From: Acidimicrobiia bacterium
Lineage (GTDB): Bacteria; Actinomycetota; Acidimicrobiia; Acidimicrobiales; AC-14
Assembly: GCA_019244985.1 (NCBI GenBank)
Contig: JAFASB010000336.1
Span: 1 to 7,813 of the forward strand
Reading direction: 5' to 3'
DNA: 7,813 bases
The notes below the pieces were generated by a model. The model saw only the letters and a program-made list of their open reading frames with translations. It ran no database searches and was not told the DNA's origin. Positions 1-6,669 of the stretch are shown in pieces (within the stretch, counting starts at the first letter, position 1; the number at the start of each line of letters is the position of its first letter). A program made the position numbers and the translations under genes.

Positions 1-851
1 AGGAGGACGTGGCCAACGCCGTCACCCTCTACAGCGCCCTCGTCAACGCCTCCCGCATCTTCGGGCCGGCACTCGCCGGTTTGCTCGTGACCACCGCGGG
101 TTATGGCTGGGCGTTCGCGCTCGACGGCGTCTCCTACATCGCCGTGCTCACCGCCCTGTCGCTGATGCGCCCCGAGGAGCTGCGCCGCATGCCCGTGACG
201 CCGCGAGGCAAGGGCCAGGTTCGGGCCGGCCTTCGTTACGTGCGCAGCCTCCCCGACCTGTGGATCCCGTTCGCCATGCTCGCGGTCGTCGGCACGCTCA
301 GCTACAACTTCAGCGTCGTCTTCCCCCTGTTCGTCGAGCACGCCCTCCATGGCAGCGACGTCAGCTTCACCCTCGTCTACACGGTGTTCAGTTCCGGCGC
401 GCTCGTCGGCGCCTTCGTCGTCGCCGACCGCACCACGGTCGGCGTCGACAACATCGTCCGGGGAGCGGCCGCCTTCGGTGCCACGTCGATGCTCCTCGCC
501 GCCGCGCCGAACGTGATCGCGACCTTCCCGATCGTCTTCGTCGTCGGGTTCAGCAGCATCGTCTTCATGACGGCGACAACGGCGATCGTGCAGCTTCGCG
601 CCGACCAACGGATGCACGGGCGCGTCCTGGCCCTCCAATCCGTGCTGCTCATCGGGACCACGCCCATCGGGGGGCCGATCATGGGTGCGATCGCCGACGC
701 CCTCGGCGCGCGCATCCCGCTCGTCATCGGCGGCGCCGCCGCGCTGGCGGCCGCCCTGTTCGGGCTCCTCGTCGGCCGGCGGGTCCTGCCCCAGGACGCG
801 TGCCCGCCCGAGGCCACCGAGCCTCAGACCGTCGAGGCGGCGGCCGGCTAA
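1..851 (+). CDS. MFS transporter, MFS_3/EntS-like exporter (5' partial)
   Basis: This is the C-terminal roughly 280 residues of a major facilitator superfamily efflux protein; the reading frame is open to the left edge, so the true start lies outside the window. The GTG at 9 sits inside a conserved MFS_3 stretch (E-D-V-A-N-A-V-T-L-Y-S), so I read it as an internal Val codon and not a start. The visible part has the GPALAGLL motif near the centre of the transporter, a hydrophilic loop (PEELRRMP, then a basic stretch), and six or more hydrophobic helices. A second-half loop (DQRMHGRVLAL) leads into a Gly/Ala-rich terminal helix pair, followed by a short acidic, Pro-rich cytoplasmic tail. Known members export siderophores or drugs in exchange for protons; the substrate cannot be read here. 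The stop TAA is only 6 bp from the stop of the convergent ATP-grasp gene. Confidence 0.88.
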   Translation, partial: EDVANAVTLYSALVNASRIFGPALAGLLVTTAGYGWAFALDGVSYIAVLTALSLMRPEELRRMPVTPRGKGQVRAGLRYVRSLPDLWIPFAMLAVVGTLSYNFSVVFPLFVEHALHGSDVSFTLVYTVFSSGALVGAFVVADRTTVGVDNIVRGAAAFGATSMLLAAAPNVIATFPIVFVVGFSSIVFMTATTAIVQLRADQRMHGRVLALQSVLLIGTTPIGGPIMGAIADALGARIPLVIGGAAALAAALFGLLVGRRVLPQDACPPEATEPQTVEAAAG

Positions 852-857
852 CGAGCG

Positions 858-1715
858 CTAGGACGACAGCCAGTCGCGCACGGCACGCGCAAAGAGGTCA
901 GCGGCGGCGGGCGGCGCGTGCTCGAGGAACAGGAACGGCTCCGTGGCTTCGAGCTCCATCAGCACGGGCGCCCCATCTTCTCCCGTGACCGTGTCGACGC
1001 GGCAGTAGAGAAGCGGTGGCGCGCTCCGGCCGACGCGCATGGCGAAGTCGGCGAGCCGTCCGTCGACCGCCGAGCCGGTCACCAGCTGGTGCGACGACGC
1101 CGAAAGATCGTCCAGCGGTGCGCGGACCGTCGCCAGCACCGCATCCTTGGCGATGGCGTGGCTCACCTTCCCGCCGAAGACATACGTGCCGCGCTCGCCG
1201 ACGTCGTCGACCGACACCACGTACGGCTGGATCATGGCCGCCGCGCCACCGGCGTTGATGGCCTGGACGTGCGCGCCGATGTCGTCGCCCCGTGAGTACC
1301 GGGCCGACATCCGGGCGCCCGCCGAGACCGACGGCTTCACGACGAAGTGGTCCCAGGGCACGGCCGGTGGATCGTCGCCGGGCTCGACCCAGACGGTGGG
1401 CACGGTCGGGATGCCGGCCGCCTGCAGGTCGCGGAGATATCGCTTGTCCGTGTTCCACCTGAGCACGTCGAGCGAGTTGGCCAGCCGGGTCACCGCGGTG
1501 ACCTCGGTCGCCCAGGCGAGAAAGCCGTCGCGGTCGAAGATGTAGTCCCACGAGTTGCGCACGACCACGCCGTCGAATCGCGCCCAGTCCCGACCGCTCC
1601 CCCAGCCGACAACGTCGACGTCGATGCCCAACCGTCCAAAGGCGGCGAGCAGCGGCGGTCCGTCGTTGTGAAGGTCGGTCGCTCCTCGGTTGACGACCAG
1701 GGCGACCCGCGCCAC
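858..1715 (-). CDS. ATP-grasp domain protein (RimK/glutathione-synthetase-like, cycloserine-ligase-like)
   Basis: This 285-residue protein should use ATP to activate a carboxylate as an acyl-phosphate and join it to an amine or thiol. Visible motifs: an N-terminal Rossmann-like half (VALVVNR); RNSWDY at 53-58; WNTDKRYL at 87-94, typical of this subgroup; an ATP-binding Lys in VVKPSVSAGA at 125-134; MIQPY at 161-165; GTYVFGGKVSHAIAK at 176-190; YCRVD at 237-241; and the metal-binding LMELEATEP at 252-260 (E254, E256, E259). This layout resembles DcsG-type (D-cycloserine) ATP-grasp enzymes and the many uncharacterised actinobacterial relatives; the substrate is unknown. The start is GTG, directly abutting the TAA of the upstream oxidoreductase gene with zero spacing and no clear Shine-Dalgarno, so translation is probably coupled. 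It is the last gene of the three-gene operon. It ends 6 bp from the convergent MFS gene, which leaves no room for a terminator between them. Confidence 0.87.
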   Translation of the reverse strand: MARVALVVNRGATDLHNDGPPLLAAFGRLGIDVDVVGWGSGRDWARFDGVVVRNSWDYIFDRDGFLAWATEVTAVTRLANSLDVLRWNTDKRYLRDLQAAGIPTVPTVWVEPGDDPPAVPWDHFVVKPSVSAGARMSARYSRGDDIGAHVQAINAGGAAAMIQPYVVSVDDVGERGTYVFGGKVSHAIAKDAVLATVRAPLDDLSASSHQLVTGSAVDGRLADFAMRVGRSAPPLLYCRVDTVTGEDGAPVLMELEATEPFLFLEHAPPAAADLFARAVRDWLSS

Positions 1716-2783
1716 TTAGCGGATCGTGCCGACGCCCGGGATCAACGGCAGGTCCAAGGCGGTGACCCACCCGGGCGGCAGGTCATTGACGTAGGGCACA
1801 GCGTTGAGAGCGCGCAGCCCGGTGGCGAGACAGCCGGCGGCAGCCGCGTCCCGCCCGCTCCCGTCGGTGAAGCGGAAGGCGGTCTCCTGGGTGATCGACG
1901 GCGTGCCCTCGATCTCGATCCGGTACACGTCGTCCTCGGTACCGCGCGCCCAATCGGGCGCCGAGTGGGTCCCCACCCGGTTGATATGCTCGAGCTGGAT
2001 CCGGGTCTCACCCTTGTACACGCCATTGATCGTGAAGTTGATCGCCGCCACCTCGCCCGGGTTGATCACTCCCTTGGCGGTCTTGACCTCCTCGTCGGTG
2101 ACCCACTTGTGCCACGTGGTCGTGATCTCGTCCAGCTCGATGCCAACCGCGTCGGCGATCATCGGCACCGTCGCGCCCCACGCCATCACCAGCATGTCGG
2201 TGTGTTCGAGCAACGGCGTGAACTGCGGTGGACGGCCGATGCCCATCTCGTCCTCGTAGTCACCTTCGTAGTTGGTGTAGTCGAGGAGCTCGAGAGCCTT
2301 GACCCGGCGCACCTCGGAGCACAGCCCCATGAGCGTCATCGGGAACAGGTCGTTGGCGAACCCCGGGTCGATGCCTGTCGTGAAGCACGACGACCCGCCC
2401 TCTTCGCACGCCTGGCTGATGGGCTCGATCCACATTGGCGGGTTGAGCGACATCGCCGGCCATACCCAAGGCGTCATGGCCGTCGAGCACACGTCGATGC
2501 CGGCGCGCAGAAAGGCGCTCATGTCACGGATGTTGTCTGCGGCCTTTGCGGCGGTCGGCCCGTAGTGCACGAGGGCGTCGGGCCCCACGGCGATCAGCTC
2601 GTCGATGTCGTCGGTCGCCGGCAGCCCGACCGGATCGATCCCGCAGAGCTCGCCGACATCCCTGCCCGCCTTCTCCTTGCTGCTGACCCCCACGCCGACG
2701 AGCTCGAAGGCCGGGTGGCGGAGGATCTCGGGGATCACCATGCGGCCGACGAAGCCGGTGCCCCAAACGACTACACGTTTCAT
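1716..2783 (-). CDS. Dihydrodipicolinate reductase-like / NAD(P)H-dependent amine dehydrogenase family oxidoreductase
   Basis: This 355-residue cytoplasmic oxidoreductase has an N-terminal Rossmann fold (VVWGTGFVGR at 5-14, a GxGxxGR dinucleotide loop). A second conserved stretch, VHYGPTA at 72-78, and GIDPGF at 137-142 follow, then a long alpha/beta C-terminal domain. The pattern is that of the DapB-N superfamily with the 2,4-diaminopentanoate-dehydrogenase-like C-terminal domain. Proteins of this kind are common in mycobacteria and related actinobacteria and mostly lack a proven substrate. The frame stays open further upstream, but the ATG at 2783 is chosen because the Rossmann strand begins immediately and because ATG overlaps the SDR stop as TGATG, a standard coupling arrangement. 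The longer reading would be a shadow of the SDR gene. The end (TAA) abuts the ATP-grasp GTG. Likely a metabolic partner of the SDR; an amine or amino-ketone substrate is inference only. Confidence 0.88.
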   Translation of the reverse strand: MKRVVVWGTGFVGRMVIPEILRHPAFELVGVGVSSKEKAGRDVGELCGIDPVGLPATDDIDELIAVGPDALVHYGPTAAKAADNIRDMSAFLRAGIDVCSTAMTPWVWPAMSLNPPMWIEPISQACEEGGSSCFTTGIDPGFANDLFPMTLMGLCSEVRRVKALELLDYTNYEGDYEDEMGIGRPPQFTPLLEHTDMLVMAWGATVPMIADAVGIELDEITTTWHKWVTDEEVKTAKGVINPGEVAAINFTINGVYKGETRIQLEHINRVGTHSAPDWARGTEDDVYRIEIEGTPSITQETAFRFTDGSGRDAAAAGCLATGLRALNAVPYVNDLPPGWVTALDLPLIPGVGTIR

Positions 2784-3562
2784 CAGTGCATCATCTCGCC
2801 GGCGTTCACCATCAGGTGCTGGCCGGTGACGGCCTTGGCCAGGTCCGACGCGAAGAAGGCGGCGACATCGGCGACCTCGCCGTCCTCGGTCATCCGCCGC
2901 AGTGGGAACTTGCCGACGACATCGTGCACCACTTCGTCGACCGAGAGGCCTTTGTGCTGGGCCTTGCCCTCGAAGAACGCCTGCACCTGCGGCCCCCACA
3001 TCCATGACGGGACGACCATGTTGCAGCGGATGTTGTCGGCGCCAAGCTCGTCGGCGAGGTAGTACATCGCACTCAGCAGCGCGCCCTTCGACGCAGCGTA
3101 CCCGGCCTGCGGGAGGTTCGGCTTGAACGTCGCCTGCGACCCAATGAGGACGACGGAGCCTCCACCGCCCAGCTTCATGGCGTCCGCAACGGGGCGAAGG
3201 AGCGTCAGGGCGCCGAGGACGTTGGTCTCGAAGGCCTTTCGCCAGTCATCGAAGTTGCTGTCCCGCAGCCCGCCGAACACGTACTCGAAGGCGGCGACCT
3301 GGATCAGGGCGTCGACCGAGCCGAAGCGCTCCATGGCGGTGACGACGAGAGCATCGCAGGCCTCGGCGTCACAGATGTCGGTCGGCTTGGCGGCCACACG
3401 CGTGCCGTCGGGATCGAGCTCGGCAGCGACCTGCTCGAGCGCCTCGGCGGTGCGGGCGGCGACGACGACGTTCGCCCCCTGGCGTAGGGCGGACGCCGCG
3501 CACTCCCTACCCAGTCCGGCGCCGACGCCGGTGACGATCACGGTCTTGCCATCGAGCAGCAT
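2783..3562 (-). CDS. SDR family oxidoreductase (classical short-chain dehydrogenase)
   Basis: This 259-residue classical short-chain dehydrogenase/reductase is first in the operon. Visible landmarks: the cofactor loop TGVGAGLG at 11-18; Arg37 after the second beta-strand (VVVAART), hinting at NADP(H); Asp62 in TDI; catalytic Asn114 in FETNVLG; Ser142 (LIGSQA); and Tyr155/Lys159 in GYAASKG. The usual NNAG motif after beta-4 is replaced by Gln-Val-Ala-Ala at 88-91, a departure from the classical family. The C-terminal GQHLMVNAGEMMH takes the place of the common Gly-Gly-coenzyme-binding ending. The ATG at 3562 is preceded by GAAGGG (3571-3576) with an 8-nt spacer; the ATG at 3570 is out of frame. 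The gene lies 22 bp downstream of a KstR-like palindrome and overlaps the next gene by 1 nt (TGATG). Function is probably hydroxy/keto oxidoreduction of a lipid, steroid or acyl intermediate, the substrate class being inferred from the operator. Confidence 0.92.
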   Translation of the reverse strand: MLLDGKTVIVTGVGAGLGRECAASALRQGANVVVAARTAEALEQVAAELDPDGTRVAAKPTDICDAEACDALVVTAMERFGSVDALIQVAAFEYVFGGLRDSNFDDWRKAFETNVLGALTLLRPVADAMKLGGGGSVVLIGSQATFKPNLPQAGYAASKGALLSAMYYLADELGADNIRCNMVVPSWMWGPQVQAFFEGKAQHKGLSVDEVVHDVVGKFPLRRMTEDGEVADVAAFFASDLAKAVTGQHLMVNAGEMMH

Positions 3563-3584
3563 CGGCGCATCCCTTCGTGGCGAA

Positions 3585-3600
3585 GTAGAACAGGTTCTAC
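3585..3600 (-). promoter_or_regulatory. KstR-like TetR-family operator (perfect palindrome)
   Basis: The sequence shows GTAGAAC-AG-GTTCTAC, two perfect 7-bp arms around a 2-nt centre. The core fits TNNAACNNGTTNNA, the published consensus for KstR, the TetR-family repressor of steroid/cholesterol catabolism in mycolic-acid actinobacteria. It lies in the 68-bp gap between the protease stop and the SDR start, 22 bp before the SDR ATG. A weak -10-like hexamer, TAAGGT (minus strand, 3604-3599), overlaps one edge, so occupancy would block transcription start. Other TetR regulators can use similar sites, so the regulator's identity is inferred. Confidence 0.72.
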
Positions 3601-3605
3601 CTTAG

Positions 3606-3619
3606 GCGGCGGCCGCCGC
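3606..3619. other. GC-only 14-bp palindrome downstream of the protease gene
   Basis: GCGGCGGCCGCCGC is a perfect self-complementary 14-mer, 11 bp past the protease stop on the minus strand. It could fold as a short hairpin and slow RNA polymerase before the SDR operon promoter, but there is no T-tract. In DNA this GC-rich such palindromes also occur by chance. Confidence 0.25.
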
Positions 3620-3630
3620 GCTCGCTCGGG

Positions 3631-4803
3631 TCAGCCGACGGGGCCCGCCGCCAGCGTCACGGCCGCAGAGTGGGCGTCACCCGCCTGGTCGATCCAGCCG
3701 ATCGTCACCCGGTCACCGGGGTGGTGCTGCTGCATAGCGGCGCTGAGGTCGGTCGGCGAGGAGATCCGCAGGGTGCCCAACGACGTGATCACGTCTCCCG
3801 CACCGAGGCCCGCTCGCTCCGCGGTCGTCCCCGACAGCACGCCTGCTACGTCGGCCCCCGAGGAGTCGGACCCGAACCGGGACTGCGAAGGTTGGATCTC
3901 GACGCCGAGGAACGCGCTCGGCCCGATGTGCACCGTCGACGACGCGTGCCCGGCCACGATCTGGCGGGCGATCGTCATGGCCTTGTTGATCGGAACTGCG
4001 AACCCGCCGGCGTTGGCGTTGCGGAACGTGAAGCGGGCCGAGCCTGCCGTGTCGACGCCGATGACGCGTCCTGCGCTGTCGACCAGCGGACCGCCGGAGT
4101 CGCCGGCGAGCAGACGGGCGCTCGTCTGGATCAAACCCGTGAGCTGCTCGGCGCTGCCGTCCTCGTTGGCCGCGGCGATCGAACGGTTGAGGGCGGTCAC
4201 CGCGCCGGGCGCCTCGCTGGGCGGCCCGCCCACGCCCCCGGCGTTGCCGACGGCAAGGACGCTCTCGCCGACCGAGAGCTTCGACGAGTCGCCGAGGTCG
4301 GCGGTCTTCAGACCGGACGCGCTCTTGAGCTGCACGACGGCGACGTCGTCGGTGGCGTCGTAGCCGACGACAGACCCCGTGTAGGTGTGGCCGTTGCCGA
4401 CGTCGGTCACCGAGATCGCCGTGGCCCCTTGGACGACGTGGTGGTTGGTGAGGATCTCACCGGTCGGCGTCAGCACGATGCCCGTGCCTGCCGCCTGACC
4501 GTGCTGATACCCAAGGGCTGTGACGATGTCGACGACCGCGGCGTCGACCGCCGATCCGCCGGCGACCGGGGCAACGGTTGGCGTCGCCGGCGGCCGCGCC
4601 AAGCCCGCGTTACGGCGGGCGACGCCGTAGAGACCCACGACGGCGATGGACCCCACGATCAGGATCACGGCGACGATGGCGGCCGTCCCCCCGCCGTGAC
4701 GCGGCGGGCCCGGACTCTGGTCGGGCGGCGGCGCCCAACCCGCCGGCGGCCACCCGCCTGCACCCTCGGAGCCCTGCTCGACGTTGGTCGGCGCCCAGGT
4801 CAT
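3631..4803 (-). CDS. HtrA/DegP-like membrane-anchored trypsin-PDZ serine protease (S1C)
   Basis: This 390-residue protein would work at the outer face of the membrane in protein quality control. Domains: a Pro/Gly-rich cytoplasmic tail (1-38); one membrane helix (about 41-60, AAIVAVILIVGSIAVVGLYG); a Pro/Thr/Ala linker; a trypsin-like domain (about 85-290); and a PDZ domain (about 295-385, with AFLGVEI and GLGAGDVITSLG). The catalytic triad is visible: His122 (LTNHHVV), Asp153 (TDDVAVVQL) and Ser236 (GDSGGPL). The oxyanion region has ALLAGDSGG-like spacing, with Ala in place of the frequent Pro before Gly. Length and order match actinobacterial HtrA/PepD-type proteins. The ATG at 4803 has only a weak GGGCGG upstream. 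It follows the lipoprotein gene after 114 bp in which I see no convincing terminator, so it may be read with it or from its own promoter. Confidence 0.92.
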   Translation of the reverse strand: MTWAPTNVEQGSEGAGGWPPAGWAPPPDQSPGPPRHGGGTAAIVAVILIVGSIAVVGLYGVARRNAGLARPPATPTVAPVAGGSAVDAAVVDIVTALGYQHGQAAGTGIVLTPTGEILTNHHVVQGATAISVTDVGNGHTYTGSVVGYDATDDVAVVQLKSASGLKTADLGDSSKLSVGESVLAVGNAGGVGGPPSEAPGAVTALNRSIAAANEDGSAEQLTGLIQTSARLLAGDSGGPLVDSAGRVIGVDTAGSARFTFRNANAGGFAVPINKAMTIARQIVAGHASSTVHIGPSAFLGVEIQPSQSRFGSDSSGADVAGVLSGTTAERAGLGAGDVITSLGTLRISSPTDLSAAMQQHHPGDRVTIGWIDQAGDAHSAAVTLAAGPVG

Positions 4804-4917
4804 CCGCCCGTCTTACCCGTGGAAGCTGAGAACTCTCTTGGAGAAGTGTGTGGCCCGGCGCCGAAGGCAGCGCGAGGCTTCCCTACGGGCTATTTCCAGC
4901 CTTCTGAGACGAGAGCC

Positions 4918-5535
4918 TCAGTATCCGGGCGTTCCGCCTCCGCTGCTTCCGGCGCTCGTCGTCGCCGAGGTCGCGGCGGCCCCCCCGCCGCTCACCGGGT
5001 TGCCGTTCGCCATGAGCGCGTACCACGTCCCTCCGAAGCTATGGATCCCCTGGCCTTTGCCTTGGCCCGGGCCGCTGTCGCCCGAGAACTCGTAGAGGAG
5101 CCAGCCGTTGTAGGTCGGATATGTCTCGCCGTCAGCGAGCTTCTTTGTCCCGAGCAGCGATGCGTCGATAGCGGTCCCTGCCTTCGCGCTGGTCACCCCG
5201 TCGGGGAGGGGGAGGTCAGGCCATGCCTTCGTGCACCCGCTCGCGTCGTCACACGTGCCGTTCGTGTGGTCCCCTGTGGTCAAGATATAGACCGTGCGAC
5301 CGGCGCCGTCCACGACCACGGTTCCGAGGCCGGCAACGCTCGTGGTGCTGAACGTCGTCGACGGCGCCACGGTCGTCGGCGCCGCGCTCGTCCCGGTTGT
5401 CGGGGTTGTCGTGCCCGATGTCGTCGACTTGCTGCCCGACGAGCCACAGGCGGCGAGCACGACCGCAGCGCCAAGGGCAAGCGCAAGGGCTGCGGGCCAC
5501 AGGCGCCGATCTGACGAACGCTGAAACTGCTTCAC
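4918..5535 (-). CDS. Secreted lipoprotein, Lipoprotein_15 / COG4315-type repeat protein
   Basis: This 205-residue lipoprotein has a basic N-terminus, a hydrophobic stretch (13-29) and a lipobox LAAC with Cys30 as the lipidated residue. A Ser/Thr-rich spacer (31-66) follows, then two divergent copies of the family repeat. Copy one (about 71-110) runs from VVVDGAGRTVYILTTGD through two cysteines (95, 101) to AWPDLPL; copy two (about 142-178) runs from YNGWLLYEFSGDSGPGQGKG to WYALMANG. The tail is Gly/Ser/Ala-rich. The family's role is unknown; it is a common extracytoplasmic protein. I choose the GTG at 5535 because AGAGAGGAA lies 7 nt upstream. The longer reading from the ATG at 5562 adds nine residues ahead of the signal peptide and has a poorer ribosome site. 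It starts 45 bp after the cupredoxin stop, so the two are probably co-transcribed. Confidence 0.85.
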   Translation of the reverse strand: MKQFQRSSDRRLWPAALALALGAAVVLAACGSSGSKSTTSGTTTPTTGTSAAPTTVAPSTTFSTTSVAGLGTVVVDGAGRTVYILTTGDHTNGTCDDASGCTKAWPDLPLPDGVTSAKAGTAIDASLLGTKKLADGETYPTYNGWLLYEFSGDSGPGQGKGQGIHSFGGTWYALMANGNPVSGGGAAATSATTSAGSSGGGTPGY

Positions 5536-5541
5536 GGTGGA

Positions 5542-5550
5542 TTCCTCTCT
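5542..5550 (-). promoter_or_regulatory. Strong ribosome binding site deciding the GTG start of the lipoprotein
   Basis: AGAGAGGAA on the minus strand, with AGGA 7 nt before the GTG at 5535. It supports GTG over the upstream ATG pair at 5562 and 5559. Confidence 0.7.
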
Positions 5551-5580
5551 GACAAGCATCATTCTCGACCTACGTCTCGC

Positions 5581-6129
5581 CTATCCCGTGAACGAGACGT
5601 TCCCCGAAACGGCGGCCGCCGGAGGCGGCGGATTGGCGGCGGACGACGCCACGGTCGTGGGGGCCGAGGCCGTCGCTGTCGTTGTCGTTGTCGACGCACT
5701 AACCGCGGACTGGACGGTGACCGTGCCATGCATGACGGCGTAGCCGTGGATCTGGCAGTAGTAGTTGTAGGCACCGGCTCCGTTGAACGCGTGGCTGAAC
5801 GTGGCGCCGTTGCTCGCCGCCACGTTTCCGCTGGTGAAGCTGGCGTCGGTACCCGAGCCGGCGTCGGTGCCGTTGCAGGCCGCCGGGGTGCAGCGGGTGA
5901 CCGTGTGGGGTGCGGTGCTCTGATTGGTCCAGGTCACCGTGGCGCCGTTCGCCACCGTGGACTGAGCGGGGACGAAGCAGAAGGTCGTGCCCCCCGCGCA
6001 GCCCGAGCCGGAGATCGACACGGCCGTATCCGCCTGGGCCGGCGCCACAAGAGCGCCGGAGACGACCAGCGCGATCAGCACGCCCACAATCACGCCGATA
6101 ACACCCCAGGCTCGGCCACGTCGCTGCAC
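5581..6129 (-). CDS. Exported cupredoxin (plastocyanin-like, type-1 copper)
   Basis: This 182-residue secreted blue-copper-type protein starts with a basic N-terminus (MQRRGR), a hydrophobic signal segment (8-28) and a likely signal peptidase site after APAQA (about residue 33). The beta-sandwich domain spans about 36-140. All four type-1 copper ligands are in place: His75 (APHTVT), then Cys125, His128 and Met133 with C-x2-H-x4-M spacing in NYYCQIHGYAVMHG. Extra cysteines at 44, 51, 80 and 85 may form disulfides. After 140 comes a Ser/Thr/Ala/Pro-rich tail ending in NVSFTG. Expected role: single-electron carrier or copper binder outside the membrane. The GTG at 6129 is chosen because GAGGAGG lies 6 nt upstream; longer in-frame reading is open but encodes non-natural Arg-rich sequence. 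The lipoprotein gene follows after 45 bp. Confidence 0.88.
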   Translation of the reverse strand: MQRRGRAWGVIGVIVGVLIALVVSGALVAPAQADTAVSISGSGCAGGTTFCFVPAQSTVANGATVTWTNQSTAPHTVTRCTPAACNGTDAGSGTDASFTSGNVAASNGATFSHAFNGAGAYNYYCQIHGYAVMHGTVTVQSAVSASTTTTTATASAPTTVASSAANPPPPAAAVSGNVSFTG

Positions 6130-6135
6130 CGGCCA

Positions 6136-6142
6136 CCTCCTC
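6136..6142 (-). promoter_or_regulatory. Near-perfect Shine-Dalgarno for the cupredoxin gene
   Basis: GAGGAGG on the minus strand, 6 nt before the GTG at 6129. It fixes the start and removes about 188 residues of spurious upstream open frame. Confidence 0.78.
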
Positions 6143-6191
6143 AATCGTCCGGTGTCGCACCCTCTCGTCACCCTTACGCGCCAGCGGTCGC

Positions 6192-6220
6192 TCGCGGATG
6201 ACCGCGAACCCCTGGCCAGG
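6192..6220. other. Two adjacent palindromes in the divergent promoter region
   Basis: The 162-bp gap between the divergent cupredoxin and small membrane protein genes holds TCGCGG-4 nt-CCGCGA (6192-6207) and, 3 bp further on, the perfect 10-mer CCTGGCCAGG (6211-6220). They could be operator sites for either gene. GC-rich background makes short palindromes common, so support is weak. Confidence 0.3.
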
Positions 6221-6277
6221 TGCCGGGGCTCCGCGACCTCCCTGTCCACGATGCGTTTGTGGTCGTGCGGCGGCGAG

Positions 6278-6283
6278 TAGCCT
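6278..6283 (+). promoter_or_regulatory. Candidate -10 box of a leaderless gene
   Basis: TAGCCT (TANNNT pattern) lies 8 nt before the ATG at 6292, so a transcript would begin at or very near the start codon. The lack of any Shine-Dalgarno before this ATG fits leaderless translation, which is frequent in actinobacteria. No clear -35 is visible. Confidence 0.35.
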
Positions 6284-6291
6284 CTCCAGCT

Positions 6292-6582
6292 ATGCCCACC
6301 GCCCGGCGAGGAGCGAGGTCGAAATCTTCGAGGAAAGCGACGAGCGCTCCGGCAAAGGCCGAAGCGTCGCTCGAGGTTCCTGCGGTAGACGCCTCGGCCC
6401 TCCACGCACCGGTTCGCCTCACGCTCAGCGTGCCTGCGTCCACCCTCGTGGCGGCCGGGGCGCTGCTCGTGCTTGTACTCCTCGCACTTGCGACAGACAC
6501 CAGCTGGCTCTTTGCCGCTCCGGCCATTGGCGTGAGCTTCGCCGCTGGTCTCGCCGTGGGACGCACGGCTGGACGTCGCTAG
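6292..6582 (+). CDS. Small basic membrane protein, two predicted helices
   Basis: I do not recognise a family. The 96-residue product has an Arg/Lys/Ser-rich N-terminal third (MPTARRGARSKSSRKA), a mixed linker (21-48), two hydrophobic segments (about 50-67, TLVAAGALLVLVLLALA, and about 72-89, WLFAAPAIGVSFAAGLAV) split by a short TDTS turn, and a basic end (GRTAGRR). The basic ends and the helical hairpin suggest both termini lie in the cytoplasm. The frame is also open from an ATG at 6220, but that reading adds a segment that looks non-coding and crosses the candidate -10 box, so I take 6292. It is divergent from the cupredoxin gene and convergent with the zinc-finger gene. The overlapping minus-strand frame is Arg/Ala/Thr-rich with no hydrophobic pattern and is less believable. 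Confidence 0.62.
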   Translation: MPTARRGARSKSSRKATSAPAKAEASLEVPAVDASALHAPVRLTLSVPASTLVAAGALLVLVLLALATDTSWLFAAPAIGVSFAAGLAVGRTAGRR

Positions 6583-6669
6583 CACTGCGCGTCCCACAGC
6601 CGGCTCTCCTGCGGAAGCCGAACCAATCGACTTCCTCACTCGCAGGGCGCGCGATCCGCCCCCGTCGTG

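Noticed and set aside
2784..3005. N-terminal extension of the DapB-like oxidoreductase frame
   Set aside because: The Rossmann fold begins at the ATG at 2783 and the upstream part lies inside the SDR coding sequence.
1347..3062. A 571-codon open frame on the plus strand opposite the ATP-grasp/oxidoreductase/SDR operon
   Set aside because: It is Arg/His/Asp/Val-rich with no domain or hydrophobic pattern, has no ribosome site, and lies opposite three genes with clear motifs; a typical antisense shadow in high-GC DNA.
4804..4917. Terminator between lipoprotein and protease genes
   Set aside because: Only tiny symmetric elements are present (GAGA-AC-TCTC at 4828-4837 and CGGCGCCG at 4856-4863) with no T-tract; not enough to call.
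3670..5514. A 614-codon open frame on the plus strand
   Set aside because: It runs antisense to the HtrA-like protease and the lipoprotein, both with clear domain motifs, and its own translation is Arg-rich and featureless.
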